Shown here: one piece after another, positions 25,022 to 33,470 of the stretch
Numbering within the stretch: position 1 is the first letter of the stretch
How the letters are laid out: every line of letters starts with the position of its first letter
Source of the DNA: an uncultured Synergistaceae bacterium
GTDB lineage: Bacteria > Synergistota > Synergistia > Synergistales > Dethiosulfovibrionaceae
Assembly (NCBI GenBank): GCA_902489135.1
Contig: CABTYW010000007.1
Location: 1 to 46,119 of the forward strand
Length of the DNA stretch: 46,119 nucleotides
Direction: 5' to 3'
Notes under the pieces: generated by a model
The model's input: the letters and a program-made list of their open reading frames with translations, nothing else
Database searches by the model: none
What the model was told of the DNA's origin: nothing
Position numbers and translations under genes: made by a program

Positions 25022-25756
25022 TCAAATGTCGCCGATTATGCAGGCCGGCGGCATGGTTCTCTTGTGTTCGGAAGCCTTTTTCCGGCGTTCGATTTCTCTG
25101 CGGCTCTTTTCGTCCAGCGGCTCGCCGGAAACGTAGGCATCCAGTGCGGCATAGGTCAAACCCATTTCTTTCTCGTCGGTCTGTCCTTCCCAAAGTCCCG
25201 CCGAAGGCGCCTTGTCGATGAGAACCTGCGGAACGCGAAGTTCCCGGGCGACGGCCCGCACTTCGCCTTTCGTCAGGTCGGCCAGCGGCATGAAATCGCA
25301 CCCGCCGTCGCCGTATTTGGTAAAGTAGCCTACCGTCAATTCGTCTTTGTTTCCCGTGCCGCAGACAAGATATCCCATCGTCTGCGCGACGGCGTAAAGC
25401 GTGATCATTCTAAGGCGCGGTTTGATGTTGGCCGCAGCGATATCGGAGGGCACCACGATGCCCTCGAGAGCGCGGCAATAGCGCCGGTATATTTCCGAAA
25501 GGTCGAGGGTGAGCATCTTCACACCCAGAGCATCAGACGCCAGACGAGCGTGTTCCTCGTCAAGAGCGAGACTGCGGCAGGGCATCGAGACGGTAACGAC
25601 ACGCTCCGCCCCCAATGCCAGCTTCAGCAGAGCCGCGCACACGGCTGAATCAATGCCGCCGCTCATGCCGAGAACTGCACCTCCGGCTCCGGAAGATGAA
25701 ACAACGCGTTCAATCCACGATCTGATAAAATCGATCACTTTTCCGGGGTCTCTCAA
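25022..25756 (-). CDS. nadE: NH3-dependent NAD synthetase
   Basis: A 244-residue NadE without a glutaminase domain. It has the pyrophosphate loop LGMSGGIDSAVCAALL (SGGIDS at 32-37), RLRMITLYAVAQ, CGTGNKDELTVGYFTKYGDGG and the substrate-binding PSAGLWEGQTDE. It makes NAD from deamido-NAD with ammonia and ATP, the substrate of NadK elsewhere in the window. The start is a TTG at 25756, chosen because GAGGAAG stands seven bases upstream and no ATG precedes the core motif. An extended -10 promoter lies about 35 bases upstream, so it may begin a new transcription unit. Confidence 0.94.
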   Translation of the reverse strand: MRDPGKVIDFIRSWIERVVSSSGAGGAVLGMSGGIDSAVCAALLKLALGAERVVTVSMPCRSLALDEEHARLASDALGVKMLTLDLSEIYRRYCRALEGIVVPSDIAAANIKPRLRMITLYAVAQTMGYLVCGTGNKDELTVGYFTKYGDGGCDFMPLADLTKGEVRAVARELRVPQVLIDKAPSAGLWEGQTDEKEMGLTYAALDAYVSGEPLDEKSRREIERRKKASEHKRTMPPACIIGDI

Positions 25757-25791
25757 TTTGGCACTTCCTCTTCGATGTGGGATGACAGTTT

Positions 25792-25800
25792 ATTTTACCA
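25792..25800 (-). promoter_or_regulatory. Extended -10 promoter element before nadE
   Basis: On the minus strand TGGTAAAAT (25800-25792) fits an extended -10 hexamer. No clear -35 is seen 17 bases upstream. It lies in the 87-base gap between ispG and nadE, the widest gap in this part of the minus-strand run. Confidence 0.45.
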
Positions 25801-25843
25801 CATCATGTCACACTTGAGAGCGTGAAAAATACGCGTTGAACCC

Positions 25844-26899
25844 CTATTTTTCGGTTTTTCGGACAAGCGGCAAATACTCGCGAAGTACCGAAAGGAGATC
25901 TCCCCGCGGGAGGCGCCGCACGATCTCGCCGTTTCTGAAAATCACCATCCCCGACGGCGATCCTGCAACGCCCAAATGTGCGCCCCGGGCTTCGCGCGGC
26001 CCGTTGACCTCGCAGCCCATGACTGCCAGAGTAAATCCGTCGGGCAGCTGTGCAAGCAGCGGCTTCAGCTCTTCCACGGCCTCGGCGACTTCAAACTGAC
26101 GGCGGCCGCATGTGGGACAGGAGATCAGGCAGCCGCCGCGCTGGCGCAGCTTCAAAGCCCGTAAAATGCTGTACGCCGTGGTCACTTCGTCCTCCGGCGA
26201 TTGAGACAGACTGACTCTCAGCGTTTGTCCGATGCCTAAAGCCAGCAACCGAGAAAGTCCGCAGGCACTTTTCACGATGCCGTCCACACCGCTGCCGGCT
26301 TCGGTGATGCCCACATGAAAGGGGAAATCCTCGTAGCGGCGCGTCAACAGGATATTTGCCCGCAACGCCTCGTCAAGGTCGGTGGACTTGGCCGAGAGAA
26401 TGACGTCTTCGAACTTCAAGGAAAGCAAGGTCTCCATCTGCTCGCAGGCGGCCAGCGCCAGAGCCGCGCCGCGGTCGCCGCGCGCTTTTTTCATCTGAGC
26501 GGCGCTGATTGAACCGCTGTTGGCTCCGATGCGGATCACCACTGAACGCTCCCTCGCCAATCCGACGACGCGGGCCAATCGAGACGGATCGCCCATGTTG
26601 CCGGGGTTGATTCTGATGGAGGGGCAACCGGCGCCAATTGCGGCTTCCGCCAGCGACGGATCAAAATGAATATCGGCCATGAGCGGCAGAGGGGCCGCGC
26701 TGTTGAGGCGCTTCAACGGCTCCGCCAGCTCCATACGCGGAAAGGCGACGCGCACCAGCTCACAGCCTTCGTTCTTCAGGCTGTTCAACTGCGCCAGACA
26801 GGCCTCGGTGTCTTCAAGTCGGGTTTTAAGCATGGATTCCACGCGGACGGGCTGTCCGCCGCCGATGCGCAGTGAACCGATTGTGAGCGTTTTTTTCAT
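25844..26899 (-). CDS. ispG: 4-hydroxy-3-methylbut-2-enyl diphosphate synthase (IspG)
   Basis: A 351-residue IspG of the short two-domain type: a TIM barrel (PLMADIHFDPSLA, IRINPGNMG) followed by the reductase domain holding a [4Fe-4S] cluster. Expected ligands are Cys261 and Cys264 in CPTCGR, Cys296 in MGCEVNG and Glu303. It converts MEcPP to HMBPP, the penultimate MEP step. The usual NGPGEA motif reads NGPREA here. The ATG at 26899 has only a weak GGGCGG site; a GTG at 26917 has none. It lies 21 bases after rseP. Confidence 0.93.
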   Translation of the reverse strand: MKKTLTIGSLRIGGGQPVRVESMLKTRLEDTEACLAQLNSLKNEGCELVRVAFPRMELAEPLKRLNSAAPLPLMADIHFDPSLAEAAIGAGCPSIRINPGNMGDPSRLARVVGLARERSVVIRIGANSGSISAAQMKKARGDRGAALALAACEQMETLLSLKFEDVILSAKSTDLDEALRANILLTRRYEDFPFHVGITEAGSGVDGIVKSACGLSRLLALGIGQTLRVSLSQSPEDEVTTAYSILRALKLRQRGGCLISCPTCGRRQFEVAEAVEELKPLLAQLPDGFTLAVMGCEVNGPREARGAHLGVAGSPSGMVIFRNGEIVRRLPRGDLLSVLREYLPLVRKTEK

Positions 26900-26920
26900 G
26901 AGATTTTCCGCCCGCACCGT

Positions 26921-27958
26921 TCAGCGCAAAAGCCGCAGGATGTCCTGCCATGTGACGAGGACGATCAGGGCGCCCAGAAGCACAAATCCTATAAAATGGA
27001 TTTTCCCTTCAAGTTCCTGTGACACGTTGCGCCCCGTGATCATTTCGACGAGAGCAAAGACAATGTGGCCGCCGTCCAACGCCGGAAAGGGCAACAAGTT
27101 GATGATGCCCAGATTGAGGCTGATGATGGCGAGGAAGGAAAGCAGCGGGTAAAATCCTCCCTTTGCCGCTTCGCCGGCCATGGCGGCAATCCCCACGGGG
27201 CCGGAAACTTCAGCCTGCGAGGGGTGGAGCACCATGGCTTTCAGCCCGCGCAGCATGGCGCCGGAAAGATGAAACGTATAGGACAGCGAGCCTTTCAGCG
27301 CATCGAAAAAGCCCAGTTTCTTTATGGACGGTTGAATGCCCACCAGCGCGGGACCGTCGGGACTTTCCCGTTTCGTGCCTACGGACATGTTCAATTTTTC
27401 TCCCTCGCGGCTGACGGTTATCTCAAGGCGGTTCGACGAGGCGGACTGCGCGCGAATTTCCCGCGTCATGCTCAGCCAGTCGGTGACTTTCACGCCGCCC
27501 ACGCTTTCGATGCGGTCGCCGCTGCGAAGTCCCGCTTCCGCCCCCGGAAATCCCGGCATGACGAACCCCACCTCGGCGGAGGTCAAATCCAAAGTGCCGT
27601 TGAACATGAGAAGAGCCGTCGCCAGCACCACCACAAGCAAAATGTTGTTCAAGGCGCCGGAGGCGAGAATGATCAGTTTTTTCCACGGAGCCTTGTCCTG
27701 AAATCCCTCGCCGGGAGCCGGAGCTTCGCCGTCGTCATCCTCGCCCATTCCGGCGAGGCGCACAAAGCCTCCCACGGGAAAAGCGCGGACTGACCATTTA
27801 TTTTTTTTCCCCTGCCTTTGATAGAGCAACGGTCCCATGCCGAAAGAAAATTCGTGAACCTTGACGCCCAGCGCCAAAGCGCTGGCGTAGTGTCCCAATT
27901 CATGAACGATCACACAAACCAGAATGATGAACAAAAAGGAAATCACACTGAGGAACAT
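26921..27958 (-). CDS. rseP: Site-2 protease RseP (M50 zinc metalloprotease)
   Basis: A 345-residue inner-membrane protease. The zinc motif HELGH (19-23) lies in the first membrane helix; the second motif is FPALDGGHI near residue 300. Between them is one PDZ domain (about 110-185; GAEAGLRSGDRIESVGGV). There is one PDZ rather than two, as in Gram-positive RasP-type enzymes. It would cleave anti-sigma factors or leftover signal peptides inside the membrane. The start is set by a TGATG overlap with the dxr stop at 27958, with AGAAGG upstream. The uppS-cdsA-dxr-rseP-ispG order is widespread. Confidence 0.94.
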   Translation of the reverse strand: MFLSVISFLFIILVCVIVHELGHYASALALGVKVHEFSFGMGPLLYQRQGKKNKWSVRAFPVGGFVRLAGMGEDDDGEAPAPGEGFQDKAPWKKLIILASGALNNILLVVVLATALLMFNGTLDLTSAEVGFVMPGFPGAEAGLRSGDRIESVGGVKVTDWLSMTREIRAQSASSNRLEITVSREGEKLNMSVGTKRESPDGPALVGIQPSIKKLGFFDALKGSLSYTFHLSGAMLRGLKAMVLHPSQAEVSGPVGIAAMAGEAAKGGFYPLLSFLAIISLNLGIINLLPFPALDGGHIVFALVEMITGRNVSQELEGKIHFIGFVLLGALIVLVTWQDILRLLR

Positions 27959-29127
27959 CAGTTCCAAACCTTCTTCCCGGCGCCGCCGGCGCCATATTCA
28001 AGAGTATGTCGGTAGCACCGCATATACAGAGCCGTGCGGTCGTCGACGCTGCAAGCCGCGCCGCCGCTATAGCCTTCAAGGACTTCAGCGACGATTTTTG
28101 CGATGTCCGTGAAGGCGATTTTTCCTTCCAGGAAAAGCTGTACCGCCCCTTCGTCGGCACCGATGAGGATGACGGGATAGGGCTCGCCTGCAAGAGCGGC
28201 GTCCATGGCCGCAAACAGTCCGGGAAAACGGTCGCGCCGCGGCCGCTCAAAGTGAAGATCAAGACCGTCCAATTCCAGAGGAGTTATGTGCGCAAGGCGA
28301 AGTTTGGGACGTTCAGGCCACGCCAACGCCGTCAGCGATGCCAGGCGCATGTCCGGCGGGCTCAGGAGCATTTTCGTGCAGCCGTCGACAAAAGAGACCA
28401 TCCCATGAACCTTTGAGCCCGGATGAATGAGTGGAACAATGCGCTGCGGCGGCAGGCCGAAAAGATAATGGGCTTCCAGCAGCTCAATGCCTTTATTGAT
28501 CATGGTCGCGCTGTCAACGCTGATTTTTCGCCCCATGGACCATACGGGATGAGCTGCGGCCTGCCGGGCGGTCATCGACTGGAGACGCTCCAGCGGAACC
28601 CTGAGAAAAGGACCGCCCGAGGCCGTCACAATCAACTGAGAAACTCCGTCATAATTTTCGCCGGCGAGGCACTGCCACAGCGCGTTGTGCTCGCTGTCAA
28701 GAGGACGCAGCGCACCGCACCGAAGAGCGGGCGTCAGGCGGTCTCCGAGAATAAGCGCCGACTCTTTGTTGGCCAAACTGACTTCCTTGCCCAAACGCAG
28801 AGCCAGCGAAAGCGCTTTGACCGCCGCGATGCCCGACGAGGCGAACACCACGTGATCGGTCTCGTCGCAGTCCACGATGGACAACAGAGCCTCTTCATCG
28901 GCAAGAAGTTCCGTGCCCTCCGGCAGGTCGCTGCGGGGACGGCGGAGCGCCACTCGGCGCGGACGGAACTCTCGACACAGCGCCGGCAAAGAAGTGCCGC
29001 CCGTCTCTGCCGCCAACGCCGTCACACGGAATTTTTCGGGATAACTGCGGCACACGTCCAGCACCGAGGAACCGACGCTGCCCGTGCAGCCGATCACGGC
29101 AATTCTTTTTTTGTCGTCTTTCATCAT
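27958..29127 (-). CDS. dxr: 1-deoxy-D-xylulose 5-phosphate reductoisomerase
   Basis: A 389-residue DXR. The NADPH site is IAVIGCTGSVGSSVLDVC near the N-terminus; NKESALI, TASGGPFL and HPVWSMGRKISVDSATMINKG are the metal and substrate-binding regions. It makes MEP, the first committed step to isoprenoids, and is the fosmidomycin target. It starts four bases after the cdsA stop (ATGATG, so 29127 or 29124) and overlaps rseP by one base. Confidence 0.96.
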   Translation of the reverse strand: MMKDDKKRIAVIGCTGSVGSSVLDVCRSYPEKFRVTALAAETGGTSLPALCREFRPRRVALRRPRSDLPEGTELLADEEALLSIVDCDETDHVVFASSGIAAVKALSLALRLGKEVSLANKESALILGDRLTPALRCGALRPLDSEHNALWQCLAGENYDGVSQLIVTASGGPFLRVPLERLQSMTARQAAAHPVWSMGRKISVDSATMINKGIELLEAHYLFGLPPQRIVPLIHPGSKVHGMVSFVDGCTKMLLSPPDMRLASLTALAWPERPKLRLAHITPLELDGLDLHFERPRRDRFPGLFAAMDAALAGEPYPVILIGADEGAVQLFLEGKIAFTDIAKIVAEVLEGYSGGAACSVDDRTALYMRCYRHTLEYGAGGAGKKVWN

Positions 29128-29131
29128 TGGC

Positions 29132-29959
29132 CTACAGCAGCGCCGCCCACCAGATCAGCCACGCACAGAGAGCATTGAAAAGGATGCTGTCAAAACGATC
29201 AAGAAAGCCTCCGTGTCCGGGGATGATGTGTCCGCTGTCTTTGATGCCCCGCTCGCGTTTCATCAGCGACTCCGCCAAATCTCCCAGCTGTCCCGCGGTG
29301 CCGCAGGCAACGCCTGTGAGGATGAAAGCCAGAGGGCTGAATTTCGCGCAGAGGGCACACAGCGCCCCGCACAGCACCGATGCGGCAAAACCGCCGATAA
29401 AACCTTCCATGCTCTTGTTCGGGCTGATGTGCGGGCAGACCCTGGCACTCCCCCAGCGGGATCCCACCAGATAGGCCATGACGTCACAGGACCACGTACA
29501 AAGAAAGACGCAGAGCACGGCGCTCAATCCCAGAGGAAAAGGGAGCATGCGCAGCTGTATCATGCAGTGCCACGGGATCACGGTATAAACCAATCCCGTC
29601 ACGATGGGCATGACGTTTTGCGATGAATTGCTTTCGCCTTTGATCTGCCGCCTGAAAAGCTCCGAAATATAGGCAATAAAGCAGCATAGCCCCATCACCG
29701 CCGTCATGCCGGCCTGAAGATGGGTCCCCGCCGAGAGCAGAATAAAAATCGCTCCGCCGTAGCCGGCGGCGCTTCCCAGCGGCGAAAAACGGCCATGGAC
29801 GGCGTAATACTCTCTGAGGGAACCCAGAGCAATGACGGCGGACAGGGCGCGCCACCATACGCCGCCCGCCCACAGCGCCCACAGCAGGACCGCCGCAAGC
29901 AGAGCCCCCGAAAAGGCTCGAATTGTCAACGTACGCTTAAAATTATCGGATTGCGCCAT
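29132..29959 (-). CDS. cdsA: Phosphatidate cytidylyltransferase
   Basis: A 275-residue polytopic membrane enzyme making CDP-diacylglycerol for phospholipids. The C-terminus has the full CTP-transferase signature, from SPNKSMEGFIGG to IKDSGHIIPGHGGFLDRFDS. About seven hydrophobic segments are seen. The ATG at 29959 is chosen over 29980 because GGGGAGGG stands eight bases upstream. It overlaps uppS by 17 bases. Confidence 0.94.
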   Translation of the reverse strand: MAQSDNFKRTLTIRAFSGALLAAVLLWALWAGGVWWRALSAVIALGSLREYYAVHGRFSPLGSAAGYGGAIFILLSAGTHLQAGMTAVMGLCCFIAYISELFRRQIKGESNSSQNVMPIVTGLVYTVIPWHCMIQLRMLPFPLGLSAVLCVFLCTWSCDVMAYLVGSRWGSARVCPHISPNKSMEGFIGGFAASVLCGALCALCAKFSPLAFILTGVACGTAGQLGDLAESLMKRERGIKDSGHIIPGHGGFLDRFDSILFNALCAWLIWWAALL

Positions 29960-30638
29960 ATCGACGTTCCCTCCCCGCATAAGATTCTATGGCAAGTTTG
30001 AATTCCCTTTCGCCGAAATCCGGCCAGAGGACATCGCTGAAGCAGTATTCGCTGTATGAGCTTTCCCACAGCCAAAAATTGCTCAATCGCAGCTCCCCGC
30101 CGGTGCGGATAATGAGGTCGGGATCGGGCACGTCGGGCAAATAGAGAAAACGGCGAAAGTCCTTTTCAGTCTCAAGGGCGACGCCCGCTTTCCGTGCGGC
30201 CGCCGCAGCGTCGATAATTTCCTGTCGTCCGCCGTAATTGAAGCAGGGGATGAAGGTGATTTCATCGCAGGAAGCCGTCGCCGCCTCGCAGCGGTCAATG
30301 ACCTCCAGAACCGATGGGGAGAGCCCCTTCCGAGATCCGCAGAAACGCACGTTTACGCCATTTTCGACCAAATCGGGAAGTTCCTGACGGGCGAATTGAC
30401 GAAGCAGCTCCATCAGTCCCGCGACTTCCGCGGCGGGACGATTCCAGTTTTCCGTGGAGAAGGCGTAGACCGAAAGGTAGCGTATGCCCATTTGAGCGGC
30501 GGCCCGCAGTGTCCGTTTCAGCGCCGCCATGCCGGCCCGATGCCCCAGAAGTCTGGGAAGGCCTCTTTTTTTAGCCCAGCGGCCGTTGCCGTCCATGATC
30601 ACGGCCACATGTGCCGGGAGGTTTGCCGGAGTTTCCAT
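29943..30638 (-). CDS. uppS: Undecaprenyl diphosphate synthase (cis-prenyltransferase)
   Basis: A 231-residue UppS. The substrate loop is VIMDGNGRWAKKRG with catalytic Asp16; SVYAFSTENWNRP and, near the end, DLIIRTGGELRLSNFWLWESSYSE are hallmark segments. It extends farnesyl diphosphate to the C55 carrier for peptidoglycan and surface glycans, which links it to ispA and to the WecA-like gene upstream in the same operon. It starts four bases after the UDG stop. Confidence 0.96.
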   Translation of the reverse strand: METPANLPAHVAVIMDGNGRWAKKRGLPRLLGHRAGMAALKRTLRAAAQMGIRYLSVYAFSTENWNRPAAEVAGLMELLRQFARQELPDLVENGVNVRFCGSRKGLSPSVLEVIDRCEAATASCDEITFIPCFNYGGRQEIIDAAAAARKAGVALETEKDFRRFLYLPDVPDPDLIIRTGGELRLSNFWLWESSYSEYCFSDVLWPDFGEREFKLAIESYAGRERRYGAIR

Positions 30639-30642
30639 GGAT

Positions 30643-31266
30643 TTACTGTCCTTTTCTTAAACTCTCATAGCGAGATCGAATTTGTTGAATGTCCTGCCAG
30701 GTCAGGTATTTGGGGCTGTTTTTAGTGCGGCTTTCGCTGCGCAGAAGGTAGCTGGGGTGGAACATGGGCATCAGCGCCGCGCCACGCCAGCTGAACCAGC
30801 GGCCGCGCATTTTGGTGATGCCCTCGGTGCTGTGGATGAACCACTTGAGGGGCGTATTGCCCAGGCACACGATGATCTGCGGCCGCAGCAAAGCGAGTTG
30901 GGCCTCCAGCCAGCCCTGACAGCTGATGACTTCTTCGATTTCAGGAACTCTGTTCTTCGGCGGGCGACATTTGACGATGTTGGTGATATAGACCTGATCC
31001 CGCTTGAAACCTGCGGCGTCAAGGATGGCGGTCAACAGTTCGCCCGCAGGTCCGACGAAGGGGCGCCCGGTGCGGTCTTCCACTTCTCCGGGGCCTTCGC
31101 CGACAAACATGATCCGCGAGGCGATGTCGCCTTCGCCGATGACCACGTGCTGCCGCGTTTTGCACAACCCGCAGCGCTGACATTCCAGCGCCGCGCCGCA
31201 GAGCTCGTCGTAAAGTGCGGCGCGTTCGGCGTCGCTGCGCTGTGCTTTATAGAGCATTTCAGTCAT
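30643..31266 (-). CDS. Uracil-DNA glycosylase, family 4 (iron-sulfur)
   Basis: A 207-residue UDG of the thermophile/clostridial family 4. Motif A reads VGEGPGEVED (55-64), the cluster ligands are Cys32, Cys35, Cys100 and Cys116, and the catalytic-loop histidine lies in MFHPSYLLR (His170). It removes uracil from DNA to start base-excision repair. The N-terminus resembles the version fused to phage polymerase ends, but this is a stand-alone gene. Its ATG overlaps the stop of the upstream P-loop/Asp23 gene by eight bases. Confidence 0.92.
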   Translation of the reverse strand: MTEMLYKAQRSDAERAALYDELCGAALECQRCGLCKTRQHVVIGEGDIASRIMFVGEGPGEVEDRTGRPFVGPAGELLTAILDAAGFKRDQVYITNIVKCRPPKNRVPEIEEVISCQGWLEAQLALLRPQIIVCLGNTPLKWFIHSTEGITKMRGRWFSWRGAALMPMFHPSYLLRSESRTKNSPKYLTWQDIQQIRSRYESLRKGQ

Positions 31267-32104
31267 CGAAACTTACCTCCGCTATGGTCACATCGACGCG
31301 GCCCACTTCCATGCCCGTCAGCTGTTCCACCGCCACGCGGACGCGAAGAGAAATCTGCCGCGTCAGATCCCTGAAGTTGTGTCGTCCCGTCTTCACCGTC
31401 AGACTAAAGGCGATGAGAAGTCTGTCGTTTTCTTCTTTGACTTTCAGGTCCGACAGCGCAACCACCTGCTTCATGGTTTTTACGACGTATTCCGAAATCT
31501 GTTCGACCACTTCGGTCTCGATTTTCAGCGAGCCGTAATAGCTGAAGGGCGGTCTCACAATGGTTTTTTCGGTGTCTTCGCGGCTGAAAAAGAGGTTCTT
31601 CAGCCGTCCCACAAGGCGACCGGTGTAATTTTTCTGAATTTGTGTCTGCGCCACGGGAATGACGTGCCGCTTTTTCTGTTTCCGCTCGTAAAGCGCCCGC
31701 TCAATCTCCTCGTCGGACGCCACCTGATCGATGGTCACGTACTCCGACGGCGGCGGCAGACCGAGAGCGGCGCAGATCTCGTCGCACATTCCCTTTGAAG
31801 TGGCAAGGACCAGCACGCGGCTGCCCGAATGACGGGATAAACATTTTCTTACTTCGGCGCGATGCTCGGGAAAATGAAACATGGCGCGCCGAACAGCGCG
31901 CACCATGTTGGACTCCGTTTTGGCGCTTTTGCCCGCAATAATGCGGCCGCGGGAAATGACCAGTCCGTCGTCGATAATGACGTCGATTTTTCTCTTCGAG
32001 GCCACAAACTGAGCGCGCATGCTTTTTCCCGTCCCCGCCGGCCCATAAAAGGCAAGAACTTCGTACTTCCCCGGCAGAGGTTCCGATAGGTGTTTTTCCC
32101 TCAT
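31259..32104 (-). CDS. P-loop NTPase fused to an Asp23/Gls24 (DUF322) domain
   Basis: A 281-residue two-part protein. The N-terminus has a clear Walker A, FYGPAGTGKS (19-28), a possible Walker B-like IIDDG (43-47), and a second hydrophobic strand RVLVLATSKG (96-105), as in small kinase-like P-loop folds. Residues about 188-281 match the Asp23/Gls24 alkaline-shock fold: YYGSLKIETEVVEQISEYVV, then the beta strands ending GRVDVTIAEV. Asp23 proteins in Gram-positives sit at the membrane and respond to cell-envelope stress. No function is known to me for the fused form. It sits between murA and UDG, co-transcribed. No signal peptide or membrane segment is seen. Confidence 0.75.
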   Translation of the reverse strand: MREKHLSEPLPGKYEVLAFYGPAGTGKSMRAQFVASKRKIDVIIDDGLVISRGRIIAGKSAKTESNMVRAVRRAMFHFPEHRAEVRKCLSRHSGSRVLVLATSKGMCDEICAALGLPPPSEYVTIDQVASDEEIERALYERKQKKRHVIPVAQTQIQKNYTGRLVGRLKNLFFSREDTEKTIVRPPFSYYGSLKIETEVVEQISEYVVKTMKQVVALSDLKVKEENDRLLIAFSLTVKTGRHNFRDLTRQISLRVRVAVEQLTGMEVGRVDVTIAEVSFDD

Positions 32105-32132
32105 GGTCTCTCTTCACTCTCCGGCAGCGGTT

Positions 32133-33422
32133 TTAAAGGCTTTCTCCATCCTCTTCGACGAAGACTTCGGCGCCCAGATTGCGCAGAAGTCCGTCAAAAT
32201 TTTCATAGCCCCGCCTGATGTGGCTGAGGCCGTAAACGAGGGTTTCGCCTTCGGCGGCAAGCCCCGCCAAAGTCAACGCAGCTCCGGCACGCAGGTCGGT
32301 GCTCTGCACCGACGTGCCGTTCAACACGGAGACGCCGCTGATCACGGCGGTGTTTCCCTGAATTTCTATGGAGGCTCCCATTTTGCGCAGCTCCGGCACA
32401 TGCAAAAAACGCGACTCGAAGATGCTCTCCTTGACGATGCTTGTCCCTCTGGCCAGGCAGAGCGCCGCCATAAGCTGAGGCTGCACGTCCGTAGGAAATC
32501 CGGGATAGGGCATGGTCTTCACCGAAAGCTCTTTCAGCTTGCTGCGCGAAGGATACACGGTGACCCGGCTCTCGCGGCGCTCGTAGGCCACGTCAGCCTC
32601 CTCGAGCTTGGCGAGGAGCGAATCGAAATGCTGCGGAATGACGTCCGTCACCGTGACTTCGCCGTTGGTGATCACGCCGGCAAGCAGATAGGTGCACGCG
32701 GCGATGCGGTCGGGAATAATGGTCGTCGCCGCGCTGTGAAGCGCCTCTCCGCCGTTGATCTGAATAATCCCGGCGTTGTCCTTTTTAAAGGCGACATGGG
32801 CGCCCATAGTCTGAAGTGCCGAGACAAGATTGGTGATCTCCGGCTCGCGCGCCGCGTTTTCGATGGTCGTCTCCCCTTCCGCCAGCGTGGCGGCCATGAC
32901 GAGGTTCTCCGTGGCGCCCACCGAGGGAAAATCAAGATAGATGCGACAGCCGCGAAGCTTCCTGGCGCTGGCGTACACTGCTCCGTGACTCAGCTCGATG
33001 GAGGCCCCCATTTTGGCCAGCCCCTTGAGGTGCAGGTCTATGGGGCGGGCACCGATGGAACAGCCTCCCGGAAGAGGCATGACAGCCCGCCCTTTCTGAG
33101 CCAGCAGAGGTCCCAGCATAATGGAAGAAGCTCTCATCTTCTGTACCAAAGCGGCGGGCATTTCGCAGTTCAAATCCCCGTCGCGCTTCACCGTCGCAGT
33201 ACCGTCGGAAAACTCCACGTTCATGCCCACGGCGCGAAGCAACTCCACCAGCGTTTCCATGTCTTTAAGCCGCGGGACGTTGCTGCAGGTCAAAGTCTCG
33301 CCTTTTCCGAGAAGAAGCCCCGCGGCCACTACGGGCAGCGCCGCGTTTTTCGAGCCCTGAGTGCGCACGCTTCCATGCAGAGGAATGCCGCCGGAAATTT
33401 TCAAATGCTGAGAAAGACTCAT
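32133..33422 (-). CDS. murA: UDP-N-acetylglucosamine 1-carboxyvinyltransferase
   Basis: A 429-residue MurA, which adds enolpyruvate to UDP-GlcNAc, the first step of peptidoglycan synthesis. The active-site cysteine is kept in PGGCSIGARP (Cys121), so fosfomycin sensitivity is expected. Lys25 in GSKNAALP and the FPTDVQPQ loop are also present. The ATG at 33422 has AGGAG eight bases upstream; a GTG at 33431 overlaps that site. It lies 48 bases after the WecA-like gene, whose product also uses UDP-GlcNAc. Confidence 0.95.
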   Translation of the reverse strand: MSLSQHLKISGGIPLHGSVRTQGSKNAALPVVAAGLLLGKGETLTCSNVPRLKDMETLVELLRAVGMNVEFSDGTATVKRDGDLNCEMPAALVQKMRASSIMLGPLLAQKGRAVMPLPGGCSIGARPIDLHLKGLAKMGASIELSHGAVYASARKLRGCRIYLDFPSVGATENLVMAATLAEGETTIENAAREPEITNLVSALQTMGAHVAFKKDNAGIIQINGGEALHSAATTIIPDRIAACTYLLAGVITNGEVTVTDVIPQHFDSLLAKLEEADVAYERRESRVTVYPSRSKLKELSVKTMPYPGFPTDVQPQLMAALCLARGTSIVKESIFESRFLHVPELRKMGASIEIQGNTAVISGVSVLNGTSVQSTDLRAGAALTLAGLAAEGETLVYGLSHIRRGYENFDGLLRNLGAEVFVEEDGESL

Positions 33423-33470
33423 AAATTCCACTCCTATGAAGCCACAAGATATGCGGGCAATTTAAGTTCA

